Source of the DNA: DASYTH01 sp035712165
GTDB lineage: Bacteria > Actinomycetota > Actinomycetes > Mycobacteriales > Pseudonocardiaceae
Assembly: GCF_035712165.1 (NCBI RefSeq)
Contig: NZ_DASTBH010000562.1
Span: 1 to 64,000 of the forward strand
Reading direction: 5' to 3'
DNA: 64,000 nucleotides
Below, one piece after another: positions 46,797 to 55,056 of the stretch (position 1 is the first letter of the stretch; each line of letters opens with the position of its first letter). The notes below the pieces were generated by a model. It was not told the DNA's origin. It made no database searches and worked only from the letters and a program-made list of their open reading frames with translations. Made by a program: the position numbers and the translations under genes.

Positions 46797-47240
46797 ATGA
46801 CAGAACTGCGCAAGGCGGTCGAGGTGTTCAAGGCGCTGGAGCGCCACCGCCAGTCCGGCTACTCGGGCTGGGTCTGGTACTCCCCCGGCGACTCCACCCG
46901 CTACCGCGCTCACCTGATCCAGGCCACACCGGTCCACGCCGACGGCCCGATGGAGCAGGTGCCGATGACGCGCATCCTGCTCGTGCAGGTGATCCACGAC
47001 CCGGTCAACCCCAAGAGCGTGCTGGTGCACGAGCCCAGCGAGTGGTCCAAGTTCACCCCCGAGATGTGGGTGAACCTCGGGCACCCGATGGGTTGGTGGG
47101 CAGCCGTCCGGCCGCTGCTGGCCGCGCTGGGCTGGACCGACGAGGACTACTCGTCCGTCGAGTTCAACCGGTCCGACGCCGACGACATGGACTACCTGCT
47201 GCGGCGTCAGAACAGGCGCCAGCCTGCGAGGATCCGCTGA
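46797..47240 (+). CDS. Hypothetical 147-aa protein
   Basis: CAGGAGG 4-5 nt before the ATG. Trp-rich alpha/beta protein (SGYSGWVWYSPGDSTRYRAH). Overlaps the next gene by one base. Confidence 0.7.
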   Translation: MTELRKAVEVFKALERHRQSGYSGWVWYSPGDSTRYRAHLIQATPVHADGPMEQVPMTRILLVQVIHDPVNPKSVLVHEPSEWSKFTPEMWVNLGHPMGWWAAVRPLLAALGWTDEDYSSVEFNRSDADDMDYLLRRQNRRQPARIR

Positions 47241-48025
47241 TGAACGACGACATGTTCGGCCTTTTTCAGGTCGCCTCGCCCATGCGTAGCGACCCGCCCG
47301 GCACCTTCTGGACCGAGGACGGCAAGAAGGGTCGCGCGTCGTACCTGCCCAGTGACATTCGGATCGCGGTAGACCCGGCCGTTCCCGACGGCGCCATGAT
47401 CGTGATCGACGAGGCGTCCGGGCTGTTCGCGGACGTCGCCCGCAGAAGCCGCAAGACCGGTGTGACCTACACCGACTGGGCCTACCGGCAGTTCCCCAGC
47501 CTGAAGAGGTTCATCGAGCAGTACAGCACGTTCGTTCCGCAGGACAACAACAACCCGAAGGAGAAGTACACGATGGACATGTCCGGTATCGCGCGGATGC
47601 GCGAGGACCTGGAGAACATGCTGAAGACGTTCGCCGGGATGGTGGCGGTCGTCGAGCGGTTCGGCGGCGAGCCGGGCGACGGCACGGTGATCAAGTTCGA
47701 GCACACCTTCGAGGCCGACTTGCTCCGCAACGAGGAGGCCAAGGTCTACGACTACGTGGCCGTGCGGAAGTTCGGCAAGTGGTACGTCTCGGGCCGCCCG
47801 TTCAGCGGCAAGGCGGTCAAGTGGGCCGAGCTGCTGGAGTTCATCGGCGAGGGCCGCGCGTGGGTCTGCTCGGAGTTCACCGAGGTTCCGGTGCCGGGCG
47901 CGTCCGCCTCGTCGGCCGACCAGGACAAGGCGGCGGCGGTCGCGGAGCTGCTCGCCAACGCGAGCGGCCGGGACACCGCCGAGGTGGCGGCCGAGGTCGT
48001 GGCGCTGCTGCGCGAGTCCAAGTAG
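47240..48025 (+). CDS. Hypothetical 261-aa protein with possible internal start
   Basis: Residues 1-110 hold strands and a short helix. Residues 112-261 begin with a methionine-rich helix (MDMSGIARMREDLENM) preceded in the DNA by AAGGAG and an ATG at 47573, so a shorter second product from the same frame is possible. The C-terminal 60 residues are helical and Ala-rich. No family recognised. Confidence 0.68.
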   Translation: MNDDMFGLFQVASPMRSDPPGTFWTEDGKKGRASYLPSDIRIAVDPAVPDGAMIVIDEASGLFADVARRSRKTGVTYTDWAYRQFPSLKRFIEQYSTFVPQDNNNPKEKYTMDMSGIARMREDLENMLKTFAGMVAVVERFGGEPGDGTVIKFEHTFEADLLRNEEAKVYDYVAVRKFGKWYVSGRPFSGKAVKWAELLEFIGEGRAWVCSEFTEVPVPGASASSADQDKAAAVAELLANASGRDTAEVAAEVVALLRESK

Positions 48026-48050
48026 GACTACCCACAGTAGACAGAGGAGG

Positions 48051-48088
48051 CCGGTATCCCCCGCGCGGGTGATACCGGTTTCTTCTTT
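48051..48088 (+). terminator. Rho-independent terminator
   Basis: CCGGTATC pairs with GATACCGG around a GC-rich inner stem and is followed by TTTCTTCTTT. Confidence 0.8.
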
Positions 48089-48098
48089 GGACAAAACA

Positions 48099-48128
48099 TT
48101 GACAAGCCGCTCTGAGCGCGGCTAGCTT
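48099..48128 (+). promoter_or_regulatory. Repeated promoter-operator module without GTTCCGC
   Basis: TTGACA (48099-48104), AGCCG...CGGC spacer, -10 TAGCTT (48123-48128). The message should begin near GAGAGAAGATG. Confidence 0.85.
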
Positions 48129-48142
48129 CCATGGGAGAGAAG

Positions 48143-48190
48143 ATGTCTGACCAGCTCAACGACACTTCGCGTCAGGAGGTAACGCGGTGA
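48143..48190 (+). CDS. 15-aa leader peptide
   Basis: ATG at 48143 preceded by GGGAGAG; encodes MSDQLNDTSRQEVTR, ending in a TGA that overlaps the GTG of the metallophosphoesterase. Overlap and position suggest translational coupling. Confidence 0.45.
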   Translation: MSDQLNDTSRQEVTR

Positions 48191-48975
48191 ACCCCGCCCG
48201 CCCCGGATGGCGCGCACTCAAGACCAAGATGTGGTTCTCGGCCGATCTGCACTTCGGCCACGCCAGCATCATCGAACACTGCGACCGGCCATTCCGGACT
48301 CTCGACGAGATGCACGAGGCCATCATCGCCCGCTGGAACGAGCGCGTCTCCCCCGATGACACCGTGTGGCTGCTCGGTGACATCGCGCTCGGCGACCGGG
48401 ACGTCACGCTGCCCCTGGTGCGCCGCCTGCACGGCCACAAGCGGCTCGTCGCGGGCAACCACGACCTGTGCTTCCACGGACGCAAGGTCCGCAACGCCGA
48501 CGGCGAGGTCATCTCGCAGGGCATGAGCAAGGCCGAGCTGGCGCGCATGGTCCAGTGGTACCGCGACGCCGCCGGGTTCGACGCGGTGATCACCGGCGAG
48601 GCGATCCGCCGCAGCGGCTACGCCATCCACGTCCCACTGCTCGGCGGCCCGATGTTCGGCCACCCCACCGTGCTCGTCTCGCACTTCCCCTACACCGGCG
48701 AGTCCCGCAGCGACTACCCCGATCGGTACGTGGAGTACCGGCCCCAGCTGCCCAAGCGCGGGGTCGCGCCGTGGCTGATACACGGGCACGTCCACACGCA
48801 GTGGGCGATCGATCCGGCGATGCACCAGATCAACGTCGGGGTGGACGTCTGGGATTTCGCCCCGGTCGGCGCCGACGAGCTGGCCGCCCTGATCGAGGAC
48901 TTCGACCCCGGCTTCGCCGACCGCCAGCTGACCGCCATGGAGGCGGCGGCCAAGGTCCGCGAGGCCAAGAGGTAG
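48187..48975 (+). CDS. Metallophosphoesterase
   Basis: Encodes 262 aa. Calcineurin-type motifs: SADLHFGH (D20, H22), LLGDIALGD (D65), AGNHD (N91, H92), VSHFP and HGHVHTQW. The GNHD/GHxH set binds two metal ions for phosphoester cleavage. The GTG start has AGGAGG 8 nt upstream and overlaps a 15-aa leader. Phage members are often nucleases or nucleotide phosphatases; substrate unknown. Confidence 0.9.
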   Translation: MNPARPGWRALKTKMWFSADLHFGHASIIEHCDRPFRTLDEMHEAIIARWNERVSPDDTVWLLGDIALGDRDVTLPLVRRLHGHKRLVAGNHDLCFHGRKVRNADGEVISQGMSKAELARMVQWYRDAAGFDAVITGEAIRRSGYAIHVPLLGGPMFGHPTVLVSHFPYTGESRSDYPDRYVEYRPQLPKRGVAPWLIHGHVHTQWAIDPAMHQINVGVDVWDFAPVGADELAALIEDFDPGFADRQLTAMEAAAKVREAKR

Positions 48976-49032
48976 CAGCAACCAGTCCACAGGGTGCCTG
49001 TGGATATGTGGACAACCGGGAGATCAACCACT

Positions 49033-49248
49033 TTGGCCAGCAAGGGCAAGAACAAGAAGTGCGTGGCCACACGCGCACCGCGTTACGTCAGCCAGGCCGC
49101 AGCTGACGAAGCAATCCTCGACAGCAAGATCAAGTCCGCGATCAACGGATCACGCGCCGACGAGGGCCGCGAGGCCCAGATCTGCCTGACCTGCGGCGGC
49201 TGGCACATCGTGACCAGGTCCAGGCGCGAGCGGCGGGCCGAGACGTGA
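49033..49248 (+). CDS. Small basic zinc-knuckle protein (paralogue of 4790-5065)
   Basis: Encodes 71 aa from a TTG with GGGAG 10 nt upstream. Layout: KKC, a basic Ser/Ala-rich helix (YVSQAAADEAILD), then ICLTCGGWHIV. The CxxCGGWH ending parallels CxxCGFFH in the gene at 4790. Confidence 0.66.
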   Translation: MASKGKNKKCVATRAPRYVSQAAADEAILDSKIKSAINGSRADEGREAQICLTCGGWHIVTRSRRERRAET

Positions 49249-49496
49249 AGGTGTTCCTGCGCAACCCCGACGGCACACGCGGGGCGTTCCTGGTGGACCT
49301 CGACGACGAGGCCACGATCAAGCACTGGGAGCGCCAGGTGCCCCTGCGCAGGATCCGCGCGCTGGCCATGGACCGCGTCCGGGCGGTCCGGCTCCGGATC
49401 GCGTGCGGCACGTTCGGCCGAGGTGGCGGCGCTCACCGCGAGCGCCGTCACCGGCGGGACCGGACGAGATTGTTATACCGCCTGATCAGCGGTTAG
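49245..49496 (+). CDS. Small basic hypothetical protein
   Basis: Encodes 83 aa from a GTG in a GTGA overlap. Strands first (KVFLRNPDGTRGAFLVDLDD), then a very Arg-rich second half. It ends inside the next promoter region. Confidence 0.62.
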   Translation: MKVFLRNPDGTRGAFLVDLDDEATIKHWERQVPLRRIRALAMDRVRAVRLRIACGTFGRGGGAHRERRHRRDRTRLLYRLISG

Positions 49497-49499
49497 GAT
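49470..49499 (+). promoter_or_regulatory. Degenerate copy of the repeated promoter, leaderless geometry
   Basis: TTGTTA (49470-49475), 18-nt spacer with ACCG...CGGT arms, -10 TAGGAT (49494-49499), then 6 nt to an ATG at 49506. Confidence 0.6.
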
Positions 49500-49505
49500 T
49501 CCCCC

Positions 49506-49781
49506 ATGACATTCCTCGCCGACCTGCGAAAGGATCGACCCATGACAGCCCTGAACAAGACCGACTCGCGCCTGGTGGCGCTGCGTGAGGTGAGCGAAGG
49601 CAAGATCAGCTACGACCCGCGCACCGGCACCTACAGCGACGAGAACGGCACCGTGTCCGGGGCTCGCCGCCGGACCTTCGCCGAGCTGCGGAGCAACGGC
49701 GCCATCGAGGTCGGCGGCACCTCCGTGCACCGCGTCACGCTGACCACCGCCGGGAGTGACCTGGTCAGCGCCTGGAGTTGA
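49506..49781 (+). CDS. Small hypothetical protein
   Basis: Encodes 91 aa from ATG 49506 (leaderless geometry). ATG 49542 with AAAGGA 7 nt upstream is an equally good start and would give 79 aa. Mixed alpha/beta (GKISYDPRTGTYSDENGTVS). Its TGA lies in the -35 of the next promoter. Confidence 0.66.
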   Translation: MTFLADLRKDRPMTALNKTDSRLVALREVSEGKISYDPRTGTYSDENGTVSGARRRTFAELRSNGAIEVGGTSVHRVTLTTAGSDLVSAWS

Positions 49782-49822
49782 CTAGCCCAAGTCTGACCGG
49801 CTAGTCTTTCCCTACGTTCCGC
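49778..49822 (+). promoter_or_regulatory. Repeated promoter-operator module overlapping upstream stop
   Basis: TTGACT (49778-49783), AGCCC...CGGC spacer, -10 TAGTCT (49802-49807), 8 nt, GTTCCGC (49816-49822). Heads the ssDNA-binding/primase operon. Confidence 0.87.
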
Positions 49823-49850
49823 ATGATCTTCCACTGGAGACACGCAACTG

Positions 49851-50360
49851 ATGACCACACCTGACGAAGCCGCCGCCGCGCCCGAGTCGACAGCGCCCAC
49901 CACGCCGCAGGCCGAGCAGCCCCCCACCATCGACGTCGCCAAGATCCGCGAGCTGGCCACGGTCACCGACCAGCTGAAGGCCCACGAGGGCGCGGTGGCC
50001 GACCTGAAGGCCCGCAAGAAGCAGCTGAGCGAGGAGATCCTGGAGGTCTTCGAGCTGCACGGCCTGGAAGACATGCGGGTCGACGGCCGCAAGGCGTACA
50101 TCCACCGCCCCACCTTCCCCCTCTACAAGGAGAAGCCCGTGGAGGAGGGTGGCGGCCGGTACACCGCCGCCGACGCCGTGGAGGCGTTGCGCGCCATCGG
50201 ACGCGGCGCCCAGGTGCAGCCCGAGACGGTTAACTACCAGACCATGGGCGCCATCCTGCGCGAGTACCGCGACGCCGAGCAGCCGGTGCCCGAGGCGCTG
50301 GCCAAGGTCGTCGAGCTGGGCGAGAACGCCGAGATCCGCGTGGGCGCGGCGCGCAAGTAG
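49851..50360 (+). CDS. Coiled-coil protein upstream of candidate SSB
   Basis: Encodes 169 aa. A disordered Pro/Thr-rich start, a coiled-coil helix (DQLKAHEGAVADLKARKKQL), then a strand/helix domain. Its place just before the ssDNA-binding-like gene suggests an accessory role in DNA processing. Confidence 0.7.
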   Translation: MTTPDEAAAAPESTAPTTPQAEQPPTIDVAKIRELATVTDQLKAHEGAVADLKARKKQLSEEILEVFELHGLEDMRVDGRKAYIHRPTFPLYKEKPVEEGGGRYTAADAVEALRAIGRGAQVQPETVNYQTMGAILREYRDAEQPVPEALAKVVELGENAEIRVGAARK

Positions 50361-50513
50361 CTCCGGTCGGAATGGCCCGACACGCCCCGCGCGGTGGGCC
50401 TGAACCGTCCGGTTCCGGGGCTAGGCTCGGTTGGCCCCGGCTCCCCTCGGGCTGTGCCGACGAGCAGCCCCCGGGAAGATCAACAACCCGATTCTGGAGG
50501 TAGAGGCATCCCC

Positions 50514-51389
50514 ATGACCAGCGAAAACACCACCGGCAGCGAGGTCGCCACGCGCGCCACCACAGCGCTCGCCATCCCGTCCGAGGTGATCGAGAGGTTC
50601 CCCGCCCTCGACCCCGAGGGGTTCGAGGAGTTGCAGGAGCTGCTCGCCGAGAACTTCGACGACGACGAGGCCATGTCGGTCAAGAACCTGACCATGGTCA
50701 AGATCCCGTCGGGCAACTCGGCCGCCGTGTTCGGCTGGACCGACAACGGCGAGGACGCCAGCGCCAAGGAGCTGACCGGCATCGTCTGCGCCTGGCAGAA
50801 CCGGCGCAACTACTGGGAGTCCGACGAGGTCACCGGCGAGCGCCCGGACTGCACCAGCCGCGACGGCAAGATCGGCGAGGGCCTGTTCGGCGTGAACTCC
50901 CCGGACAACCCGACCGGCGCCTGCGAGACCTGCCCCATGGGGCAGTGGTCCGACGTCAACGGCAAGCGCGTGCCGCCGCCCTGCAAGCCCCAGCAGGCCC
51001 TGCTGTTCCTGGTGCCCGGTGAGACCTTCCCCTGGTACATCCAGGTCCCCCGCACCTCGATGAGCAACTTCAAGCGCTACCGCGCCGACCTGCTGAAGGC
51101 CCGCAAGGGTGTCGCCCAGGTCGAGACGAAGCTGACGCTGACGAAGATCGTCGGCAAGGACAAGGGCGTCCCGGACTACTACGAGATCAAGTTCACCAGG
51201 GGCGAGGACCTCGGCCGCGACGCCAAGAAGGCCGCGCTCGCGGTCGGCGAGGCCATGCTGCCGATCCTCAACCAGGCCCCGCCGGTCACCAGCCCGGCCG
51301 ACACCGACAACGTGGTGCCCGGCGAGGGCGGCGTCTCCATCGGCGACGCGCCGGTGGCCGACTACTCCCAGGAGGGCGCGCCCGCATGA
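50514..51389 (+). CDS. Candidate ssDNA-binding protein
   Basis: Encodes 291 aa. A central Cys-rich loop (CTSRDGKIGEGLFG, CETCPMGQW, PPC) lies between strand regions (ALLFLVPGETFPWYIQVPRT), and the C-terminus is acidic and disordered. This layout is typical of phage OB-fold ssDNA-binding/annealing-like proteins encoded next to primases. Identity is inferred from layout and position. GGAGG lies 13 nt upstream. The last 4 nt overlap the primase gene. Confidence 0.62.
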   Translation: MTSENTTGSEVATRATTALAIPSEVIERFPALDPEGFEELQELLAENFDDDEAMSVKNLTMVKIPSGNSAAVFGWTDNGEDASAKELTGIVCAWQNRRNYWESDEVTGERPDCTSRDGKIGEGLFGVNSPDNPTGACETCPMGQWSDVNGKRVPPPCKPQQALLFLVPGETFPWYIQVPRTSMSNFKRYRADLLKARKGVAQVETKLTLTKIVGKDKGVPDYYEIKFTRGEDLGRDAKKAALAVGEAMLPILNQAPPVTSPADTDNVVPGEGGVSIGDAPVADYSQEGAPA

Positions 51390-53731
51390 GCCGTGCCGAG
51401 CAGGCGTTCGCGTTCTGCTCGGCGCTGCTCGGCGGCCCCGAAGGTGACGACAGGCTGCACGGGCTCTACACGACCCTGTGGACCTCCGGGGACAAGACGA
51501 CGCGGTGGCGCCCGGCAGACGAGCCGGGCGCCGTCGCTTCTCTGGTGGCTGAGCTAGACGAGCGGGACGGCAGCCAAGCCGTCTACCTGTGCACGACCCT
51601 GCACGACCAGCCGCCGACCGAGTGCGACTGCCCCAAGCTTGCGCGCGAGGAACGCGGGCAGCACTCCGGAGCGTGCGTCTACCAGCGCCCCAAGGCGCAC
51701 CAGTCCGCCGGGCTGGTCGCGCTGTGGGCCGAGTTCGACATCGCCGGTGACGGCCACGAGTCCGAGCACCTGTTTCCCGACCTCGATGCGGTGCGCCGCG
51801 TCCTGGCCGAGATGCGTTTGCCGCCTACGTTGGTTATTCACTCAGGTGGCGGCGTCCACTGCTGGTGGGTGCTCAACGAGCCGTGGCTGGTCCGCGATGG
51901 CGGGGACAGTCCAGAAGACCAGGCAGCCGAGCGCCAGAAGATGGCCGAGCTGGAGCGGGACTGGGTGGGCGCGGCGCGGTACCAGGCCGAGCGCCTGGGC
52001 CGCTGGAAGGTCGACAGCGTGCACGACCTGGCGCGCCTGCTGCGTCCGGCGGGCACGACCAACCGCAAGATCGCGGGCCGCCCCCGGCCCGTGAAGATCA
52101 TCGAGCACAATCCCGACGCCACCTACAACCCGTCCGAGTTCGAGGACGTGCTGCCCGACCCGTCGGTGCTCGCGGCCTACGTGAACCCCATCGCCCCCTC
52201 CGGCGGCAAGCTGACCGAGGAGCAGGAGCGCCTGCTGTCCTCGGTCAACCTGGCGGCCGTGTGGGCGCGGGTCAACTCGCCCGCCTACGTCCAGGCCAAA
52301 TACACCCCCGAGTGGCTGGCCGAGATCCTGGAACTGGCCGCCGAGGGTGGCGACGAGTTCAAGCTGGTCAAGACCTGGGAAGGACGCCGCAACGAGTTCA
52401 AGGACGACCAGAACCGCTACGACGCGGCGCTGATGCGCCTGCTCGCCAACCTGGAGGTGGACACCGAGGGGCTGATCGAGGCCCTGATGTGTCGCCGCCT
52501 GCGGCAGGGCGAGAAGACGGAGAAGGTGAACCCACGGCGGCGGCTGGACTACATCATCCGGACCGTCGCCCGATTTCGCGCTGAGGCCGACCGAGTAGCC
52601 CAGGTCCGCGCTGAGCACGACGACCGCATTGCCCAGATGGCCGCGAGCAGGCTGGGCATGCGCGAGCCACGCCCCCGGCCCGAGCCGACGCCGCCCGCCG
52701 AGGACAAGGGCGACCCGGACGCCGACGAGCAGGCGTTCACCGCGTTCACTGAAGAGTTGATCGAGCACGAGCCCGCCACCGATGAGGAGTATGTGGCGGC
52801 GGCCGACCAGCAGGTCCGGGCCGACGCCAACGACAGGCAGCCCGTCGAGCACCCGCACGCCGAGGAGGCCCGCCGGGCGGCCGACCTGCCGGAGCGCGGC
52901 GACATCGAGGCCGCGCAGCTCGCGGTCCTGACCGACCTGCTGATCCCGGAGGTGTACCGCAGCCGGGGCGTCGAGGTGTGGGCGATCGAGTATCGCGACT
53001 ACGGCGACGCCCAGCGCGGGCGCCTGATGATCCGTCTGCCGCTCGATTTCGACTGGCCGGTGGGCAGGCCCAGCCGCTACCGGCCCGGCCGCCTGCTGCC
53101 GACGGAGTGGTGGCGCCGGGACGTCTTCGACCGGCCCGCCGGGTTCATCATGGCGCTGGAACGGGACTGCCTGATCATCGCCCGCGACGACGGGCCGAAG
53201 GCCGACTGGTCCGCTTGCATTCGTGCGCTGGTTCCGTTGTGGCGCAAGGACTCCTCGGGCGCGGACCTGGCGAGCTACGCGCACGACTGGCTGTTCGACT
53301 ACCTGATGTTGCACCACGGCACCGGCGAGCCGAACGAGGTGGGCGCGCAGGGGCGCCCGTGGGTGAAGGAGACGCGCGGCTGGACGTCGGCCAACCCGCC
53401 GGTGATCTACGTGGGCCGCAACGAGTTTCTCGACCACTGCCGCCGCCAGCCCGGCGCCGTGCTCGGGCGGGGCAACACCGGCGTGCTGGAGTACCTGAAG
53501 CTGGTCAAGCGCCGCCCTCGTGTCGGTGCCCCCGGCATGAGCGCTCGGCAGACCTGGTACGAGATCGAGCCGGGCGAGTTCTCCGCTGAGGAGTGGGAGG
53601 CGATCATCGCGGTGACGCGGCACTCCTACGAGGTGAGCGCGGGCAAGCGCGGCCTGCGGGCCGTCTCGGATGGTCACGACCCGGATGCCGGGGTCGGCAT
53701 CGATGAGCAGCAGGGCCGGGCGGCGCGGTGA
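51386..53731 (+). CDS. PrimPol/RepB-type primase
   Basis: Encodes 781 aa. An archaeo-eukaryotic-type primase core is suggested by EFDIAGD at residues 116-122 (metal-binding D118) and HSGGGVHCWW from residue 152, as in PrimPol-like and RepB-type primases. Residues 420-520 are a charged linker. The C-terminal 260 residues (WAIEYRDYGDAQRGRLMIRL, then a winged-helix-like region) may bind DNA or fill the role of a helicase loader. No Walker A motif was seen, so it does not look like a fused helicase. Confidence 0.75.
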   Translation: MSRAEQAFAFCSALLGGPEGDDRLHGLYTTLWTSGDKTTRWRPADEPGAVASLVAELDERDGSQAVYLCTTLHDQPPTECDCPKLAREERGQHSGACVYQRPKAHQSAGLVALWAEFDIAGDGHESEHLFPDLDAVRRVLAEMRLPPTLVIHSGGGVHCWWVLNEPWLVRDGGDSPEDQAAERQKMAELERDWVGAARYQAERLGRWKVDSVHDLARLLRPAGTTNRKIAGRPRPVKIIEHNPDATYNPSEFEDVLPDPSVLAAYVNPIAPSGGKLTEEQERLLSSVNLAAVWARVNSPAYVQAKYTPEWLAEILELAAEGGDEFKLVKTWEGRRNEFKDDQNRYDAALMRLLANLEVDTEGLIEALMCRRLRQGEKTEKVNPRRRLDYIIRTVARFRAEADRVAQVRAEHDDRIAQMAASRLGMREPRPRPEPTPPAEDKGDPDADEQAFTAFTEELIEHEPATDEEYVAAADQQVRADANDRQPVEHPHAEEARRAADLPERGDIEAAQLAVLTDLLIPEVYRSRGVEVWAIEYRDYGDAQRGRLMIRLPLDFDWPVGRPSRYRPGRLLPTEWWRRDVFDRPAGFIMALERDCLIIARDDGPKADWSACIRALVPLWRKDSSGADLASYAHDWLFDYLMLHHGTGEPNEVGAQGRPWVKETRGWTSANPPVIYVGRNEFLDHCRRQPGAVLGRGNTGVLEYLKLVKRRPRVGAPGMSARQTWYEIEPGEFSAEEWEAIIAVTRHSYEVSAGKRGLRAVSDGHDPDAGVGIDEQQGRAAR

Positions 53732-53751
53732 CGCGCCCCCGGTCCGGGGGA

Positions 53752-53781
53752 TTGACAAGCCACTCTGTGCGCGGCTAGCGT
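53752..53781 (+). promoter_or_regulatory. Repeated promoter-operator module without GTTCCGC
   Basis: TTGACA (53752-53757), AGCC...CGGC spacer of 18 nt, -10 TAGCGT (53776-53781). Confidence 0.83.
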
Positions 53782-53824
53782 TTCGAGTGAGAACGTCCCG
53801 ATCAACCCGAGGAGACCGACCCCC

Positions 53825-54685
53825 TTGTCCGAGACCACACCCCGAGACGTGTTCTTCTGGTTCGACTGCGAGACCGGCGGTCTGCGCCCGAACGTCGACA
53901 CCGTGCTGGAGGTCGCCTGGTGCTTCACCGACGAGCACCTGCGCATGATCAGCCCGCTGCGCCAGCGCTTCACGAAGCTGGCGGCCAAGGCCACCGGCCG
54001 TGACGGCAGGCGTCCCGCCGACCAGTACAACCGGCTGCTGGACCCCACCGACGAGTCCAGCTGGCACGACAACAGCTTCATCTCGCCGGTGGCCCGCCAG
54101 ATGCACGAGGAGTCCGGCCTGCGGTCGGCCTGGTTCGACGCCTACGCGACCAACCCGAACGGCATTCTCACCCACTCGCGCGACTTCTACCGGCTCGTCG
54201 TCGAGGACATGCACAAGGCGGGGATCACTTCCCAGGACCGCATCGCCCTCGCGGGCGCGGGTGTGAGCCACTTCGACGACAGCGTGCTGACCGAGGTGTT
54301 CGACGAGTTCTACCCCCGGCGCCCGATCATCGACGGCGGGGTCAGCCCGGTGGGCCGCTGGCACTACCGGTGCTTCGACACCAGCGTGGCCCTGTGGGTC
54401 GCCGGACCGGGCGCCCGCGCGGCGGTCGACGCGGTGGCCGCCAGGCTGGAGAAGACGCCGGACCCGGACCGTGACGAGGCCGCCCTGCCGTTCGACCTGA
54501 TCGAGTGCGAGCAGCAGGTGGACAACGAGGTGATGCACCTCGTTAACATCAACTCGCTGCGGCAGGGCGTCCCGTTCAACTTCGAGCGCAGCGCCACCAT
54601 CCAGCACCGCGCCGCCGACGATGTGGTGTGGTCGCTGCTGGACGCGCGGGCGCTGCGGTACTGGATTAGCCGGGGCTCGCTGTGA
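53825..54685 (+). CDS. DEDDh exonuclease (second of two)
   Basis: Encodes 286 aa from a TTG. Exo I FDCETGG (D14, E16), an Exo II-like SHFDDSVL with D residues, and Exo III HRAADDV near residue 262. It resembles oligoribonuclease/DnaQ folds but has a long insert. It differs clearly from the exonuclease at 45690, so it is not a recent duplicate. Confidence 0.85.
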   Translation: MSETTPRDVFFWFDCETGGLRPNVDTVLEVAWCFTDEHLRMISPLRQRFTKLAAKATGRDGRRPADQYNRLLDPTDESSWHDNSFISPVARQMHEESGLRSAWFDAYATNPNGILTHSRDFYRLVVEDMHKAGITSQDRIALAGAGVSHFDDSVLTEVFDEFYPRRPIIDGGVSPVGRWHYRCFDTSVALWVAGPGARAAVDAVAARLEKTPDPDRDEAALPFDLIECEQQVDNEVMHLVNINSLRQGVPFNFERSATIQHRAADDVVWSLLDARALRYWISRGSL

Positions 54686-54996
54686 ACGGCGCCGAGCTGA
54701 TCGCGCGGGGCGGCCTGGTGGCGCCCGGTTCCCCCTCACCGCTGCTGGTGCTGGCTGTGCTCGTGGGCGGCTTCTGGGTCACGGTCGGCGCCATCTTCTT
54801 CGCCATCTGGTTCGCCCGGTACCGGACGGCGCGGCGGCGGGCCATCGAGGCACGGCACGCCGAGGAGGAGCGCGAGCATGTTGCCTACCTCCAGGACCTG
54901 AAGACCGGCGAGCAGTCCTCGCCGAGCCTGCGACTGCCGCCGGAACTGTCGGAGTCGGCGAAGTTGCTGCGCGGTGAACACCGGTTCGAAGGTTGA
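54682..54996 (+). CDS. Membrane-anchored charged protein
   Basis: Encodes 104 aa from a GTG in a GTGA overlap. One or two membrane helices (residues 20-47) and a charged cytosolic tail. Its TGA lies in the next promoter's TTGACA. Confidence 0.7.
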   Translation: MNGAELIARGGLVAPGSPSPLLVLAVLVGGFWVTVGAIFFAIWFARYRTARRRAIEARHAEEEREHVAYLQDLKTGEQSSPSLRLPPELSESAKLLRGEHRFEG

Positions 54997-55036
54997 CAAG
55001 CCGGAAGATCGGCGGCTAGTATTCTCCTTGTTCCGC
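54993..55036 (+). promoter_or_regulatory. Repeated promoter-operator module overlapping upstream stop
   Basis: TTGACA (54993-54998), AGCCG...CGGC spacer, -10 TAGTAT (55017-55022), 7 nt, GTTCCGC (55030-55036). Confidence 0.9.
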
Positions 55037-55056
55037 TCGACGCCAGGAGGATCCCG

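Noticed and set aside
51842..54739. A 965-codon open frame opposite the primase and exonuclease genes
   Set aside because: It is the mirror frame of high-GC genes on the other strand, with Arg/His/Gly/Val-biased low-information sequence and no ribosome site; the + strand proteins have clear motifs.
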